Source of the DNA: Pseudoalteromonas prydzensis
GTDB lineage: Bacteria > Pseudomonadota > Gammaproteobacteria > Enterobacterales > Alteromonadaceae
Assembly: GCF_011050055.1 (NCBI RefSeq)
Contig: NZ_DRGM01000063.1
Location: forward strand, 1 to 61,801
Length of the DNA stretch: 61,801 bases
Direction of reading: 5' to 3'
Below, one piece after another: positions 28,750 through 38,500 of this stretch. Both the position numbers and the translations under genes were made by a program. The notes beneath the pieces were generated by a model that saw only the letters and a list, made by a program, of their open reading frames with translations, ran no database searches and was not told the origin of the DNA. Position 1 is the first letter of the stretch. Each line of letters opens with the position of its first letter.

Positions 28750-29643
28750 TTAAGCAAGGCTATATTGGTTGCGTCCGTTGTTTTTAGCTTTATATAACGC
28801 TTGATCGGCACGCTTAAGTACCTCAGCAAGTGACTCATCAGCGGCCTTAAACGACACCCCAATACTCACTGTTACATTACGCTGTTTGTTTAGCTCAATA
28901 GTTCGTGCAATTGCGAGTAACTGCTGACTGAGGTCGATAGCATATTGCTGATTATCATCAGGCACATATACGGCAAACTCTTCTCCGCCAAGGCGCGCAA
29001 ATACGCAGTCTTGACTCAGTACATTTGCATATAACGCTGCCAGCTCGGTCAGCACCTTGTCGCCAACATCATGACCAAATTCATCATTGATCGATTTAAA
29101 AAAGTCGATATCTATAATAATCAGAGTAAACCGCTGGGCTTGCACCTGTTGTATGTGTTGATAAAAAAAGCGTCGATTTGCTATTTTTGTTAAATAATCC
29201 GTGGTCAACTCTTTTGATAAGCATTGCTGAGTGCGCTTTAAATCAGCCATTGTTAACTTTAGCCCGTAACAGGTAAGCAGCATTCCCGCAGTACGCAAAA
29301 TATCTTCGACATAAATACCGATAAATAACGGCTGAGTTAAAATTTCATCAAGCAGATCAAAGGTTAATCCTGCAGTCCAAAACGTCAAACCGAGACTTAA
29401 ATAGACATAAGCAGTGGTCGACAAATTGGCTTTTTGCACGATCACAAAAATAGCCACAACAATTAACAAGTTTATAGTGTCAGTGAGTACACCGTTTAAA
29501 AATATATGCTCACTAAGTTCAGGTAAAAAAGTGCAATACAAAACAACAATCAACAGCAGTGAAAGTATAAACAGCGACGAACATGCTCGCTGTAACCACT
29601 TTCTTTCAAGCTGTTGATTAAACTCATTTTCACAGTATGCCAT
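28750..29643 (-). CDS. Membrane-anchored diguanylate cyclase (GGDEF domain)
   Basis: A 297-residue protein with about four to five membrane segments in residues 18-130, a short linker and a GGDEF domain from about 140. The active-site loop reads RLGGEEF, a catalytically competent variant. The metal-binding IIDIDFFKSINDEFGH region is intact. No RxxD inhibitory site is present five residues before the loop, so feedback inhibition by c-di-GMP is not expected at that site. The N-terminal region has no recognised sensor fold. Confidence 0.9.
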   Translation of the reverse strand: MAYCENEFNQQLERKWLQRACSSLFILSLLLIVVLYCTFLPELSEHIFLNGVLTDTINLLIVVAIFVIVQKANLSTTAYVYLSLGLTFWTAGLTFDLLDEILTQPLFIGIYVEDILRTAGMLLTCYGLKLTMADLKRTQQCLSKELTTDYLTKIANRRFFYQHIQQVQAQRFTLIIIDIDFFKSINDEFGHDVGDKVLTELAALYANVLSQDCVFARLGGEEFAVYVPDDNQQYAIDLSQQLLAIARTIELNKQRNVTVSIGVSFKAADESLAEVLKRADQALYKAKNNGRNQYSLA

Positions 29644-29814
29644 ACGCGATTATCACTGCTTGAATTATCATCTATTATGGCTAACCTTAGCACAAAAACA
29701 TGAACATATGCTGCACTGAGCGGTAAATAGTAAACGCGATTTTAACGAGAAAAATATGTATTTAAGCTGAGCTCAAGTTACTCAGCAGTACTGCCAGTTG
29801 CAGCGTTAAATTAG

Positions 29815-30147
29815 TTAGCCACAACATTTTTTGTATTTTTTATTGCTACCACATAGACAAGGATCGTTGCGCTGTGGCGTTTTTGCAAAAACTTGGCTAA
29901 CGGGCTTCTGTAACACAATTTCTAAAGGCGCTATATTTTCAGCAAGCTCGCTATCAACAATGATCTCTGCAAATAGCTCGTTGGCCGTTAAAATGGCGAT
30001 AACTTCACTTTCACGTTCATGGTTTGGTACGCACAATTGCAGTGGATTGCCTTCACTGCCTGGCTTTACTTTTGGTTTAGGTTGATACGTACCTTGATTG
30101 TGCTTGCCCATGATATCGGGCTTACCACGATAGAAAAATTTTGACAC
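29815..30147 (-). CDS. SEC-C motif metal-binding protein
   Basis: A 110-residue protein ending in the SEC-C zinc motif RNDPCLCGSNKKYKKCCG. The start KFFYRGK and the internal layout match a small SWIM/SEC-C family found in Photobacterium, Vibrio and Pseudoalteromonas. I chose the GTG at 30145-30147, preceded by TTAGGA, because it gives the family N-terminus (SKFFYRGK). The ATG eleven codons upstream would add an atypical Cys-Cys segment. Function is unknown; SEC-C ends often contact SecB or nucleic acid. Confidence 0.82.
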   Translation of the reverse strand: MSKFFYRGKPDIMGKHNQGTYQPKPKVKPGSEGNPLQLCVPNHERESEVIAILTANELFAEIIVDSELAENIAPLEIVLQKPVSQVFAKTPQRNDPCLCGSNKKYKKCCG

Positions 30148-30265
30148 CGGCGTTCCTAACTGTCGTTTACAGCAACTCACTGTGAGTCACTAAAGGCTGC
30201 GCAGTCTAACAGAGTTTTAAGCTGTTAGCGCGCCCACTTTAATACCTCACTACCACAGAGTAGGA

Positions 30266-31129
30266 CTAATCTTCGTCAGGCGCTTGTGCGGCCTTTATTC
30301 GCTCTTGATTCTCCTGCATTTGTTCAAACGCCGCTTTAATTTCATCAAGTACTGAATCAACATCAGCTGCAGCATGATCATCTGCGATATCACCGTGAAG
30401 CACGGTTTCAGGGGTTAATTCACCAGCTTGGTACAAGGCCCACATTTCTTCACCAAAACGTGTGTCGAGTATTTCTGGTGCGTACTGCCCGTAATACAAA
30501 CGCATATTGCGTACGTCGCGTAAAAACATTTCTTGAGCATTATTATTTGCCGCTGCATTCACCGCCTGCGGTAAATCAATCACCACCGGACCATAGCTGT
30601 CTACTAACACATTAAATTCAGATAAATCGCCATGCACAATACCCGCACATAACATTAAACGAATGTAATGCACCATAGTGGCGTGATCTTCAATTGCCTG
30701 CTCAGTAGTTAAACTGACATCATTTAAACGCGGCGCAACATCACCGTCATTATCAGTGACTAAATCCATGATCAGTACCCCATCATAACAACCATGAGGC
30801 TGTGGTACTTTTACACCAACCCGAGACAGCGTGAAAAGTGCATCAACTTCTGCATTTTGCCACACGTTTTCTTGTTCTTTACGGCCAAACTTAGAGCCTT
30901 TCTCCATCGCTCGACCACGACGACTATTTCGTACTTTGCGTCCTTCTTGGTATTTTACAGCTTGTTTAAAACTTCGCTGTTGCACATCTTTATAGACTTT
31001 CGCACAACGAATATCATTGCCGCAACGAACGACATACACCGAGGCTTCTTTGCCACTCATTAACTGGCTGATGACTTCATCAACGATACCGTCTTCGATT
31101 AACGGTAGGATCTGTTTTGGCGTTTTCAT
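30266..31129 (-). CDS. RIO1-like serine protein kinase
   Basis: A 287-residue RIO-family kinase of the bacterial PA4780 type. The nucleotide loop SGKEASVYVVRCG near 25-37, the catalytic HGDLSEFNVLV near 164-174 and the metal-binding VIDLPQAV near 181-188 are all in place. The C-terminus is acidic and Gln-rich. RIO kinases in eukaryotes and archaea act in ribosome maturation; bacterial substrates are unknown. It stands alone on the minus strand. Confidence 0.88.
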   Translation of the reverse strand: MKTPKQILPLIEDGIVDEVISQLMSGKEASVYVVRCGNDIRCAKVYKDVQQRSFKQAVKYQEGRKVRNSRRGRAMEKGSKFGRKEQENVWQNAEVDALFTLSRVGVKVPQPHGCYDGVLIMDLVTDNDGDVAPRLNDVSLTTEQAIEDHATMVHYIRLMLCAGIVHGDLSEFNVLVDSYGPVVIDLPQAVNAAANNNAQEMFLRDVRNMRLYYGQYAPEILDTRFGEEMWALYQAGELTPETVLHGDIADDHAAADVDSVLDEIKAAFEQMQENQERIKAAQAPDED

Positions 31130-31340
31130 AACACGTTTATACCGTACTTAGGCATACTTTTTAATCTTCTCGCAAACTATTTTATTTGATAGACCCTTAC
31201 GTTAAAGCAAAAGCACACGAAAACCAATGCTAATAACCGCACAATCGAGTTTATCAAACAGGTTAAATAACAAAAAACTTGACTAAATCAGCTAAATCCA
31301 CAAACTGCGAGGTTAACAGCCTAAATTATACTTACTTTAT

Positions 31341-31559
31341 ATGAATTCAGAAATACGCTATCACTTTCAATCGGCGCAAATAGCTAATCGTTTTTTAAAC
31401 GAATTAAAACACTGGCCTATCGCTCGCGTAACAACAAAACTGCTCAATGGGGGTTTTGATGTAAAAGTAAGTTATCAATTTGATGGCGTAGGATTTGACT
31501 ACACCTGTGCGGAACTTGATGAATTAGCCGCAAAGCATGCCGGTGAAGAAGTTAGTTAA
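31341..31559 (+). CDS. Small conserved-type hypothetical protein
   Basis: A 72-residue soluble protein with balanced codon use and a mixed alpha/beta look (MNSEIRYHFQSAQIANRFLN at the start, an aromatic strand KVSYQFDGVGFDYTC in the middle). No family is recognised. There is no strong ribosome-binding site ahead of its ATG. It is kept because the reading frame is open without a competing gene and the composition looks like real protein. Confidence 0.55.
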   Translation: MNSEIRYHFQSAQIANRFLNELKHWPIARVTTKLLNGGFDVKVSYQFDGVGFDYTCAELDELAAKHAGEEVS

Positions 31560-31666
31560 ACTTAATTGTGCGTGCTCAATGTTGGTTGCTAAGCATACAA
31601 TAATATACATTTTAAATTCTCTCAGCTATGTTATAAAAAGTTTCTCATTAACATAAAGGCGCTGGC

Positions 31667-32557
31667 ATGCAAAACCCACTCTCAGATCACATCCCTCAAG
31701 AAGCTTTTGACTGGTACGATGAATACGCCCATGGAAAAATGGACCGACGCACCTTTATGAAAAAACTTGCAAGCTTAGCTGCATTGGGCTATTCAATGGC
31801 CGTTTTAACAGCGGCATTATTACCAAATTATGCCCTCGCCGAACAAGTTTCGTTTAATGACGAAGCAATCAAAGCCACTTACCAAACCTTTGATTCACCC
31901 GATGGCCACAGTAAAGGCCAAGGTTATTTGGTCGTTCCAACAGGGTTAACTGGCACACGCCCAGTGGTCTTAGTGATCCATGAAAACCGTGGGTTAAATC
32001 CATATATTAAAGATGTTGCCCGTCGCTTAGCAAAAGCTGGTTTTATTGCTTTTGCACCCGATGCGCTATTTCCACTTGGCGGCTACCCAGGCAATGATGA
32101 CGAGGGACGAGCAATGCAGCGCTCTATGGATCAAGAAAAAATCCAAAACGATTTTGTCGCTGCGGCTAGATTCTTAAAATCGCACCCGCAAGGTAACGGT
32201 AAACTTGGCGCCGTTGGTTTTTGTTTTGGCGGCTACATTGTTAATTACTTAGCGGCTGTTGACTCAACACTGTTAAATGCTGGCGTGCCCTTTTACGGCA
32301 CTCCTGCCAGCGAAGCGCTGCGTAAAAATATTAAAGCCCCCTTAGTTATCCAACTTGCCGAGCTCGATGAGCGCGTCAATGCAACATGGCCCGATTATGA
32401 GCGTGACTTAAAAAGCCTCGGTGTTGACTATAAAATGCATATGTACCCGAAAACCAACCATGGCTTTCATAACGATTCAACTGGACGCTACGATAAAGAA
32501 AACGCCGAACTTGCTTGGCAACGAACGGTCGCATTTTTTAACGAAAAACTCGTATAA
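31667..32557 (+). CDS. Dienelactone hydrolase family protein (YghX-like), Tat-exported
   Basis: A 296-residue alpha/beta hydrolase. The N-terminus carries a twin-arginine signal (DRRTFMKKLASLAALGYS) at about residues 26-43, predicting Tat export. The nucleophile elbow GFCFGGY supplies Cys, LDERV supplies the Asp and KTNHGFHND the His, the Cys-Asp-His triad typical of dienelactone hydrolases. The natural substrate is unknown. It is a single gene upstream of two small membrane proteins. Confidence 0.88.
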   Translation: MQNPLSDHIPQEAFDWYDEYAHGKMDRRTFMKKLASLAALGYSMAVLTAALLPNYALAEQVSFNDEAIKATYQTFDSPDGHSKGQGYLVVPTGLTGTRPVVLVIHENRGLNPYIKDVARRLAKAGFIAFAPDALFPLGGYPGNDDEGRAMQRSMDQEKIQNDFVAAARFLKSHPQGNGKLGAVGFCFGGYIVNYLAAVDSTLLNAGVPFYGTPASEALRKNIKAPLVIQLAELDERVNATWPDYERDLKSLGVDYKMHMYPKTNHGFHNDSTGRYDKENAELAWQRTVAFFNEKLV

Positions 32558-32637
32558 CTTCAGCGCAGTGTTTAGTAACATAGCTAAGCACTGCCACACT
32601 CTCAATTACTAAACTCATTAAAGAAACCGCTGCCCTC

Positions 32638-33003
32638 ATGAGCAAATTTTTTCTCCTAAAGTACGTCACATTTTTTATCGGCTGTATGAGTTGTTTTATT
32701 TTGCATACTCAGTTTGCAGTTCCCGCTGTTATCGCGTCCTGTTTAACCGGACTTATTGGTAGTTTTATTGCTTTTCCAAAGCAGTATGAAAACCATCCTT
32801 ACGCTGCTATTTATGCTGGCAGTTTTGCCGGTATGTGCTCACAAGGTTTGATCAATAGTTATTGGGAACTTGCCATTATTTCTTTAATTGGCGCTATGTT
32901 ATATGTGCTGACTGCGAAGATGTTTACTGGTTTTGGCGGGAAATTAGGTAGTATTGCCTTCATCAGCGTGGCTTTATTTGTCTTAGCGAAAGGGATCGTA
33001 TGA
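32638..33003 (+). CDS. Small membrane protein, first of a related tandem pair
   Basis: A 121-residue protein with four predicted membrane segments and no recognised family. It contains YAGSFAGM near 60-67 and FGGKLGSIAFISVA near 99-112, which reappear in altered form in the next gene. Its stop overlaps the downstream ATG by four bases (ATGA), so the two proteins are translationally coupled and may form a hetero-oligomer. Confidence 0.7.
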   Translation: MSKFFLLKYVTFFIGCMSCFILHTQFAVPAVIASCLTGLIGSFIAFPKQYENHPYAAIYAGSFAGMCSQGLINSYWELAIISLIGAMLYVLTAKMFTGFGGKLGSIAFISVALFVLAKGIV

Positions 33004-33383
33004 TGAATTTAGCAGCAATCCTATTAGCATTACTTGGCGCATTCTCGACCTTTTATTTGGCTAAGCACCATCGTCTTGATGCGATTCGGGCCTCTGCCAT
33101 TTTATCTATCGTCGCTTACCTTATTCTACTCCCCACCGAATTCAACGCCGAGCTATACAGCAGCATTTTTTTTGGTGGCTCCTTTATTGGCATGAGTGCG
33201 CCAAAACGCTTTGGTATCTATACGCTATTTTCATCCAGTATTATATTTGCTGTCATGTTTGAAAATTTAATCCCTTACTTTAATAATTTTGGGGGCGCCT
33301 TGGGCGTGAGTGCATTCTTATCGGTGTGTATTTGCCAAGTGGCGATTATACTTGGCGCTCCGCGCAGTACAAAGCACCACTAG
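33000..33383 (+). CDS. Small membrane protein, second of a related tandem pair
   Basis: A 127-residue protein with four predicted membrane segments. FFGGSFIGM near 57-65 and FGGALGVSAFLSVC near 97-110 align with the same blocks of the upstream protein at matching spacing, pointing to an old tandem duplication. An alternative ATG lies one codon later. No family or function is recognised. Confidence 0.7.
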   Translation: MMNLAAILLALLGAFSTFYLAKHHRLDAIRASAILSIVAYLILLPTEFNAELYSSIFFGGSFIGMSAPKRFGIYTLFSSSIIFAVMFENLIPYFNNFGGALGVSAFLSVCICQVAIILGAPRSTKHH

Positions 33384-33530
33384 TTAAGATGCGCTCTGTG
33401 GCAATTAAACTTAATGAAGGACATAATTTGTTACTTAAAATAGTCTACAAACCCACTTAAATTGTAGCTTTTTAATAACCATAAAATGTACTATAAGGTA
33501 TTGGAACAGAACGTAAATAACAGGATAGTT

Positions 33531-34100
33531 ATGCAAAATCGTTTATTAATATTAAGTATTTTTGTATTGCTAAATAATGGCTGTACAACCTTGAGTCAGG
33601 ATGAGTGTAGAACAGCCAACTGGGAAAGTTTAGGTTATGAACACGGCGTAAATGGTGGTGATTATGCCGATGGCATAACAAAGATCGCGGCGTGTAACGA
33701 TTACAATATCAACCCAAACATTGAACAATTTAAAACTAGCTACGAGGATGGCTTAGCCGTGTATTGCCAACCTGAAAACGGCTTTACTCTGGCTATGCGC
33801 GGAGTCTCATATAACGGTGTATGTAACAACCGTGCATTTCGAAAAGCGTGGGAAGAAGGTAACGACCGTTATCAAATCCAACAACGTCGCATAGCAGTTG
33901 ATAACCGTATAACCGAGCTAAAACAACAACTCTCTGAAATTAATCAGCAGTTAAACAGCAATAACATCACGCAAACGCAGCGCAAAGAGTTAAATACACA
34001 ACAACGCCAATTAGAACGTGAGTTAAAAGACTTAAGACGCGAAAAATCCTTATTACCACTATTGAATAAAGCCTCAACAGTTGAAATTACCTTTCCTTAA
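33531..34100 (+). CDS. DUF2799 lipoprotein
   Basis: A 189-residue protein. I chose the ATG at 33531, preceded by AGGA at 33522-33525. It gives a short signal peptide ending NNGC (weak lipobox, Cys19), whereas the upstream in-frame ATG adds 15 charged residues before it. The region CRTANWESLGYEHG through GNDRYQIQ is the DUF2799 domain, with conserved Cys and Trp residues. A charged coiled coil covers about 120-180. The family is of unknown function and occurs in Vibrio and Pseudoalteromonas. Confidence 0.8.
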   Translation: MQNRLLILSIFVLLNNGCTTLSQDECRTANWESLGYEHGVNGGDYADGITKIAACNDYNINPNIEQFKTSYEDGLAVYCQPENGFTLAMRGVSYNGVCNNRAFRKAWEEGNDRYQIQQRRIAVDNRITELKQQLSEINQQLNSNNITQTQRKELNTQQRQLERELKDLRREKSLLPLLNKASTVEITFP

Positions 34101-34462
34101 TTATCTTCTGCCCAGCCTGTAATCATAGGGCTGGTATATATTACGCGCAGCAAAAATCGAAAGGTAACTCCCACCAATCAGCGATAAGAGCGCAGGCCTA
34201 TAAATAGGTAAGAATTCTATTTAGCTGTTGAAAAGCAAGGACAGCTTATGATGAATCAAAATATTTAAAAGCGCTAAAACAAAAGGAATTAATATTGTGC
34301 TAGGCAATGACGGTTTAGCGTCATTGAGAGATGTTTGGATAAATATTTATTACGGGAGATGAACCGCTCATTGCACTTCCAGCTATAAAAAGCGCATACT
34401 GGGTGGTGTGGGGGCTGGAGGTTAGAGACCTCCGGCCTACCCGATTAGCCGTATTTAACTCT
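34101..34462. other. Non-coding stretch before the toxin-antitoxin remnant
   Basis: No convincing gene. A hairpin (CCAGCC 34112-34117 with GGCTGG 34129-34134) directly after the DUF2799 gene may act as a terminator, and a REP-like hairpin lies at 34413-34440. Short open stretches in between have neither ribosome-binding sites nor recognisable content. The segment forms the left edge of the insertion-like region. Confidence 0.5.
34413..34440 (-). repeat. REP-like hairpin with GTAG head
   Basis: On the minus strand, GTAG is followed by a 10-bp stem (GGCCGGAGGT with ACCTCCAGCC, one mismatch) and loop CTCTA. A GTAG tetranucleotide next to a GC-rich imperfect hairpin is the form of REP sequences mobilised by REP-associated tyrosine transposases. 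A second, different element of the same form is at 52160-52179. Confidence 0.45.
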
Positions 34463-34755
34463 TTAGAAGAAATCTACGCAGCTCTCGTTCTTGACGCATG
34501 ACATGTAAAATATAAACTTTATCGCTATCAACTTTATAGAAAGTACGACAAGGATTAACATTAACGTCACGGTAATTTAAGTTAATTAACTCCAGCGGTG
34601 TTTTACCCGACTCGGGGTGACTTTCTAATCTAGATATTTTATCAAATATTTTTTTGAGTCAATATTTTAGCCGCTGGAATATTACTTAAGGCAATATATT
34701 CAGCAATATCATTTAAATCATCGAGAGCTGATGACGTCCATATTACTTCAGCCAT
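34463..34755 (-). pseudogene. RelE/ParE family toxin, frameshifted
   Basis: The frame opens with MAEVIWTSSALDDLNDIAEY, a ParE/RelE start, at the ATG 34753-34755, but hits TGA at 34642-34644. Removing one A from the A7 run (minus strand, 34649-34655) restores the whole domain through NPCRTFYKVDSDKVYILHVM and RQERELRRFLL to the TAA at 34463-34465. So a single base insertion in a homopolymer has broken the toxin. The start overlaps the antitoxin stop by 13 bases, the normal layout. Slippage on the A7 run could still yield some full-length toxin; a sequencing error is also possible. Confidence 0.85.
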
Positions 34756-35000
34756 TTGCTCATTTTTTCTTTTGCTTCTTGATTTGAAAATGTATGACCA
34801 TTTTTAATTGCTTGCTCACCGCGTGCTACACCTTCAAGAATAGCCATTCGCTGTTGCATAAACTCATAATCATCGACATCAACTAAATAAGCAGATGGTT
34901 GACCACGTTCAGTAATTAATACGGGTTCTTTAGAAGCATGGAGATCCGCTAAAATTTTGGTAGCTTGACGTTTAAGGGTCGTAACAAGTTCAACTCTCAT
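34743..35000 (-). CDS. Phd/YefM family antitoxin
   Basis: An 85-residue antitoxin. The N-terminal DNA-binding part (LVTTLKRQATKILADLH) and the conserved EPVLITERGQPSAYLVDVDDYE segment are those of Phd/YefM proteins. The C-terminal tail should wrap the cognate toxin. It is intact while the downstream toxin is frameshifted, so it may now act as a stand-alone repressor or solitary antitoxin. Confidence 0.9.
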   Translation of the reverse strand: MRVELVTTLKRQATKILADLHASKEPVLITERGQPSAYLVDVDDYEFMQQRMAILEGVARGEQAIKNGHTFSNQEAKEKMSKWLK

Positions 35001-35590
35001 AATAAATCCAATACATGACCAAATAATGTATCACTACAGTATCACACAAACTAGAGGTTACAACTATACGGCTAGCAGCTTTATCAGAGGACACTTTCCC
35101 TATTTTCACGCAAAAATGTCCTTCTTTTATGTGCTTCTATTAATAGCAAATAGTGTAAATTATTGCTAACTATAAATATTACCCTTGGGGTAGGTTATTT
35201 TATTATGCAAAAAGAGAAAAGTTTCCTCACAGGTCACCCTAGTAGTAGTGACTTAGATTAACTAAAACCTCAATGACCGTATATCGCTCGATACCAACTA
35301 TCGGCTGAGTGCCAATTGCGGACATTCAGTATTTGAATTTAAGTCTATACTGATGGTCGCAAATGCCACCAAGGCGGTCATTCGTCAGATACTAAAAAGC
35401 AGCCTCGAAGTTCAACGTATCAGAGAAAGACACTGAAACTTTTTAATATTTCAGTGCCTATTGCATATTCCAGAGCATCGTGAACAGCGGGGTAACCGGT
35501 GTTCAAATCACTGGAATATACATCATTTATTAAATGATAACCTGATTTTGTGACTAATAAGAAAACAGGCGGGCTCCCTAATTTCATTTA
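35001..35590. other. 590-bp non-coding flank of the defence operon
   Basis: I see no supported gene. The stretch contains several structures: an imperfect inverted repeat at 35465-35519; a 17-base palindrome ATCATTTATTAAATGAT at 35522-35538; and a 9-bp inverted repeat, GACTAATAA at 35552-35560 with TTATTAGTC at 35588-35596, spanning the stop of the ATPase gene. The mixture of repeat debris and no genes is typical of the edge of an acquired island. Confidence 0.5.
35465..35519. repeat. Imperfect inverted repeat, possible mobile-element remnant
   Basis: ATATTCCAG (35465-35473) pairs with CTGGAATAT (35511-35519), and inner arms GAACA (35482-35486) and TGTTC (35500-35504) pair as well. The nested form resembles transposon-end or regulatory-site debris. 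No transposase gene remains nearby, so the origin is unproven. Confidence 0.4.
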
Positions 35591-38500
35591 TTAGTCGATT
35601 GCTACTTTCCCAAATGACTCAAGTTTCAAAAATTTAGACTTAAATAAATGCGGCGGTATTTTCTTTTTTAATAACCCATGAAAATTTTCATCATGCGTTG
35701 AAATAATAAGTTGTTTATCAAATTCAAATGCAATATTTCTGAATAAATCAATCACACTTAAAACATTAATCGAATCCATAGACTGAACGGGATCATCAAT
35801 AAAAATACAATGTGTATCATTGCCATCGTAATCTTTAGTATTTAAAGCCTTAGCTAAAAATATACTCAAACTCAGTACATTGATTTGAGCAGAACTAAAA
35901 TAAAGTGATGGGGCAATAATTTCATTATTGTCCTGATCTTTAACTTTGATATGTAATTCGGGTTTAGAGTTTGAAGCTTCATAGCTAAATTCAATTTTTT
36001 TGAATTCCGGGTGAGGATCTATCGTCTTGTATATTTCGTTAATAACATCTAAATAAAAATAGTCATTTATATAAGCTTCGATTCTATCGTCTATTAACTT
36101 TATATCTACTTTCAAAGTTGTTTGTAATTTTTCTAATGAGCTAATTTTTAGAGATAGTAGCTCTATTTCATTTTGCAATTTAACCGATTCACTTAACTTC
36201 AATGCTTCATCAGCAGAGCTCTCCAACATTTTCAAAAAATTAAGTCGCTCATTAATCTTTTGAATATCCTGATCTATAGACTGATTTTGTACTTTTGCAT
36301 CTTTATATCTTTGTTCCACATCAAAAACGGTAATCTCAACTATTTCAGGGAATATATTAGAATATTTTTTAAGTTTTTCAGATTCAGATTTTACAGTTTG
36401 CTCTGCCTGTACAATCATTCTTTGCTGTTCATCATCGGTTAATTTTTGTAACGCATTGGGCAATTTATCTTCGCCTGTTTTTATTTTTTCAGACAACTGC
36501 TGGATATTATTTTTTGCTGTTTGAACATAAATTGAGTAATTGAGATTTAATTTTCTAAATTTTTCACGTAAAACATCAACATCTAAAGAAAGTTCAACGT
36601 CTTCAATACGGCATATTTCAATAAATTGTTGGTATAACTTAGAGTCTTCCATCCCTTTTATTCTTTGAGCAATTAAAAGATCTTCATCACGTAACGTTTT
36701 AAAGGGGTTATCTAGCTTTTGTATGGCTTCTAATTTTTGCTGTATGTTGTCGTTTGTTGCTGCAAGAGTGCGTTCCGTATCTTCAATTGATTTACGCAAA
36801 TAAGCACTATACTCTGCTTGATTCATAGACAGGCTGCTTTTTAAGATCGACTCATACTCATCATTAGAATACCTAATCTCGCTATTCAACCGAGATTTAT
36901 CATTGGTCAATGATTCGATACTGGCTTTTAATTTAGCCATAAAATCTAAATATTCTTGAATTTGTAGATTTTTATATTCATCGTACTTAGACGAAATCGC
37001 TTCATTCTCTTTTTCCAAGTCCTTTATTTTAGATGCAATTTCCGACTGGGATTGGATTAGCGCACTAGTAATCGAATCAAGAGCTTTATTATTTTTAACT
37101 TCGGCTTTGAGTGTTTCAAAATTTTGATGTGGATGAGAACACAATGGGCAATTATTGGTTTCTGTGTGTTCAATTATTTGACTACCCAATTTAATCAATT
37201 CAGAAATAGCACTTGAGTGTTGCTCTATTCTAGCTATTTCATTTTTCTTAGCCGTCAGGTCAAGATTTAACTTATCAATTCTTAAAATATTTTCTTTAAA
37301 TTCAGTATGAAATTGATTAAATAATTTAACGTCTATACGCTCCATTTCTGCTGCAACTGGGGTATGAATATCGAAGTTATTAACATACTTAAGTTGGGTA
37401 TTCTGCTTTTCTAAATCGAGATTTTTATTGCTAAGCTCTTTTACAAGTTCTTCATTTCTAATTTTAAGCTTTTGCAAACGTTTTTCTAGTTCAGTTTTTT
37501 GAACAAAAAGGGATTGACTATTTTTTTCTTTTTCTAGCAATGAATTAGATTCAAGCTTAGTCTGGTGCTGTAACTTTTCAGCTTCTAAAACTTGCACTGT
37601 AAGCAATTTTTTTTCATTTTCTATTAGCACTAAGTCTTTTTTAAGTTTTTTGTTTTTAGCTAATAAACCATTTTTTTCTGATAACTTTTTAAAAAAGCTA
37701 TCTTCATCATTACAAATTTCCGATATCTGCTCATAACGGTTGGTTAATGTAGATAACTTCAACTCAAGCTTTATTAAGTCATCTTTTTGGTGAGTTAACT
37801 GCTGTTTTATCCTAAATAAATGAATTGGTTCTCTAGCATTTTGAATGCGATAAATTGATGATTTAATAAATTCAAAACTCTCAATAAAACCTAAATACAA
37901 GCCTTTAAGTTGGTTTTTCTGTATAGCGTCTTGGTCTAAAGTGTCTAATAAATGTCTAATTTCCAACTTCAACAGTTTATATTTAGCCTCATCAAAATCG
38001 CTTTGAATAGGTGTTATACTTAAACCGAAATTGTTACATTGAGTAATTAATTCACCCAATTTAGTTAGAATAGTACCATCAGCATTAACTTTTAATAATG
38101 CACTATCTTTACCTAGCTTTGTTTTGTTATCCGTTTTAACCGAAGTATTAATGTCATCTAATATTTTTTGGATTTGTTTACGTTTATAGTTTAATTCAGA
38201 AAGTTCATTTACATGGTTTTCAGCAAATTTTTCATATCTGGTAGCAGGATCGGTTTCACGCAAAAAAGCGTCTATGGCTTCTTGTGATAACATTAAATCA
38301 CGGAAGTACTTTTTATTTTCTGGCGTGTCTGAATCTCTAAATAAATAATCTCTATGATTACCATTTTTACGCTTTAAGACCTTATTAAAAACTTGATTAT
38401 CGCTGGTAACAATATCGACCTTTGTATCTAATGATTTAGATGCTTTAGAGTTTCTTAAAATATAAGAGCCTTTTTTAGATAACTTATCGTTTTTAACTCG

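Noticed and set aside
34297..34359. Short GTG-started frame after an AAGGAA sequence
   Set aside because: About 20 codons, no recognised content, and the surrounding sequence is broken in all frames.
34642..34655. Programmed frameshift producing the full toxin
   Set aside because: Restoring the frame needs a +1 shift at a plain A7 run, not a classical -1 slippery site with a following structure; decay is the simpler reading, though slippage is not excluded.
35205..35261. 18-codon frame MQKEKSFLTGHPSSSDLD in the island flank
   Set aside because: No ribosome-binding site, no recognisable family, very short; could be the tail of debris from an old element.
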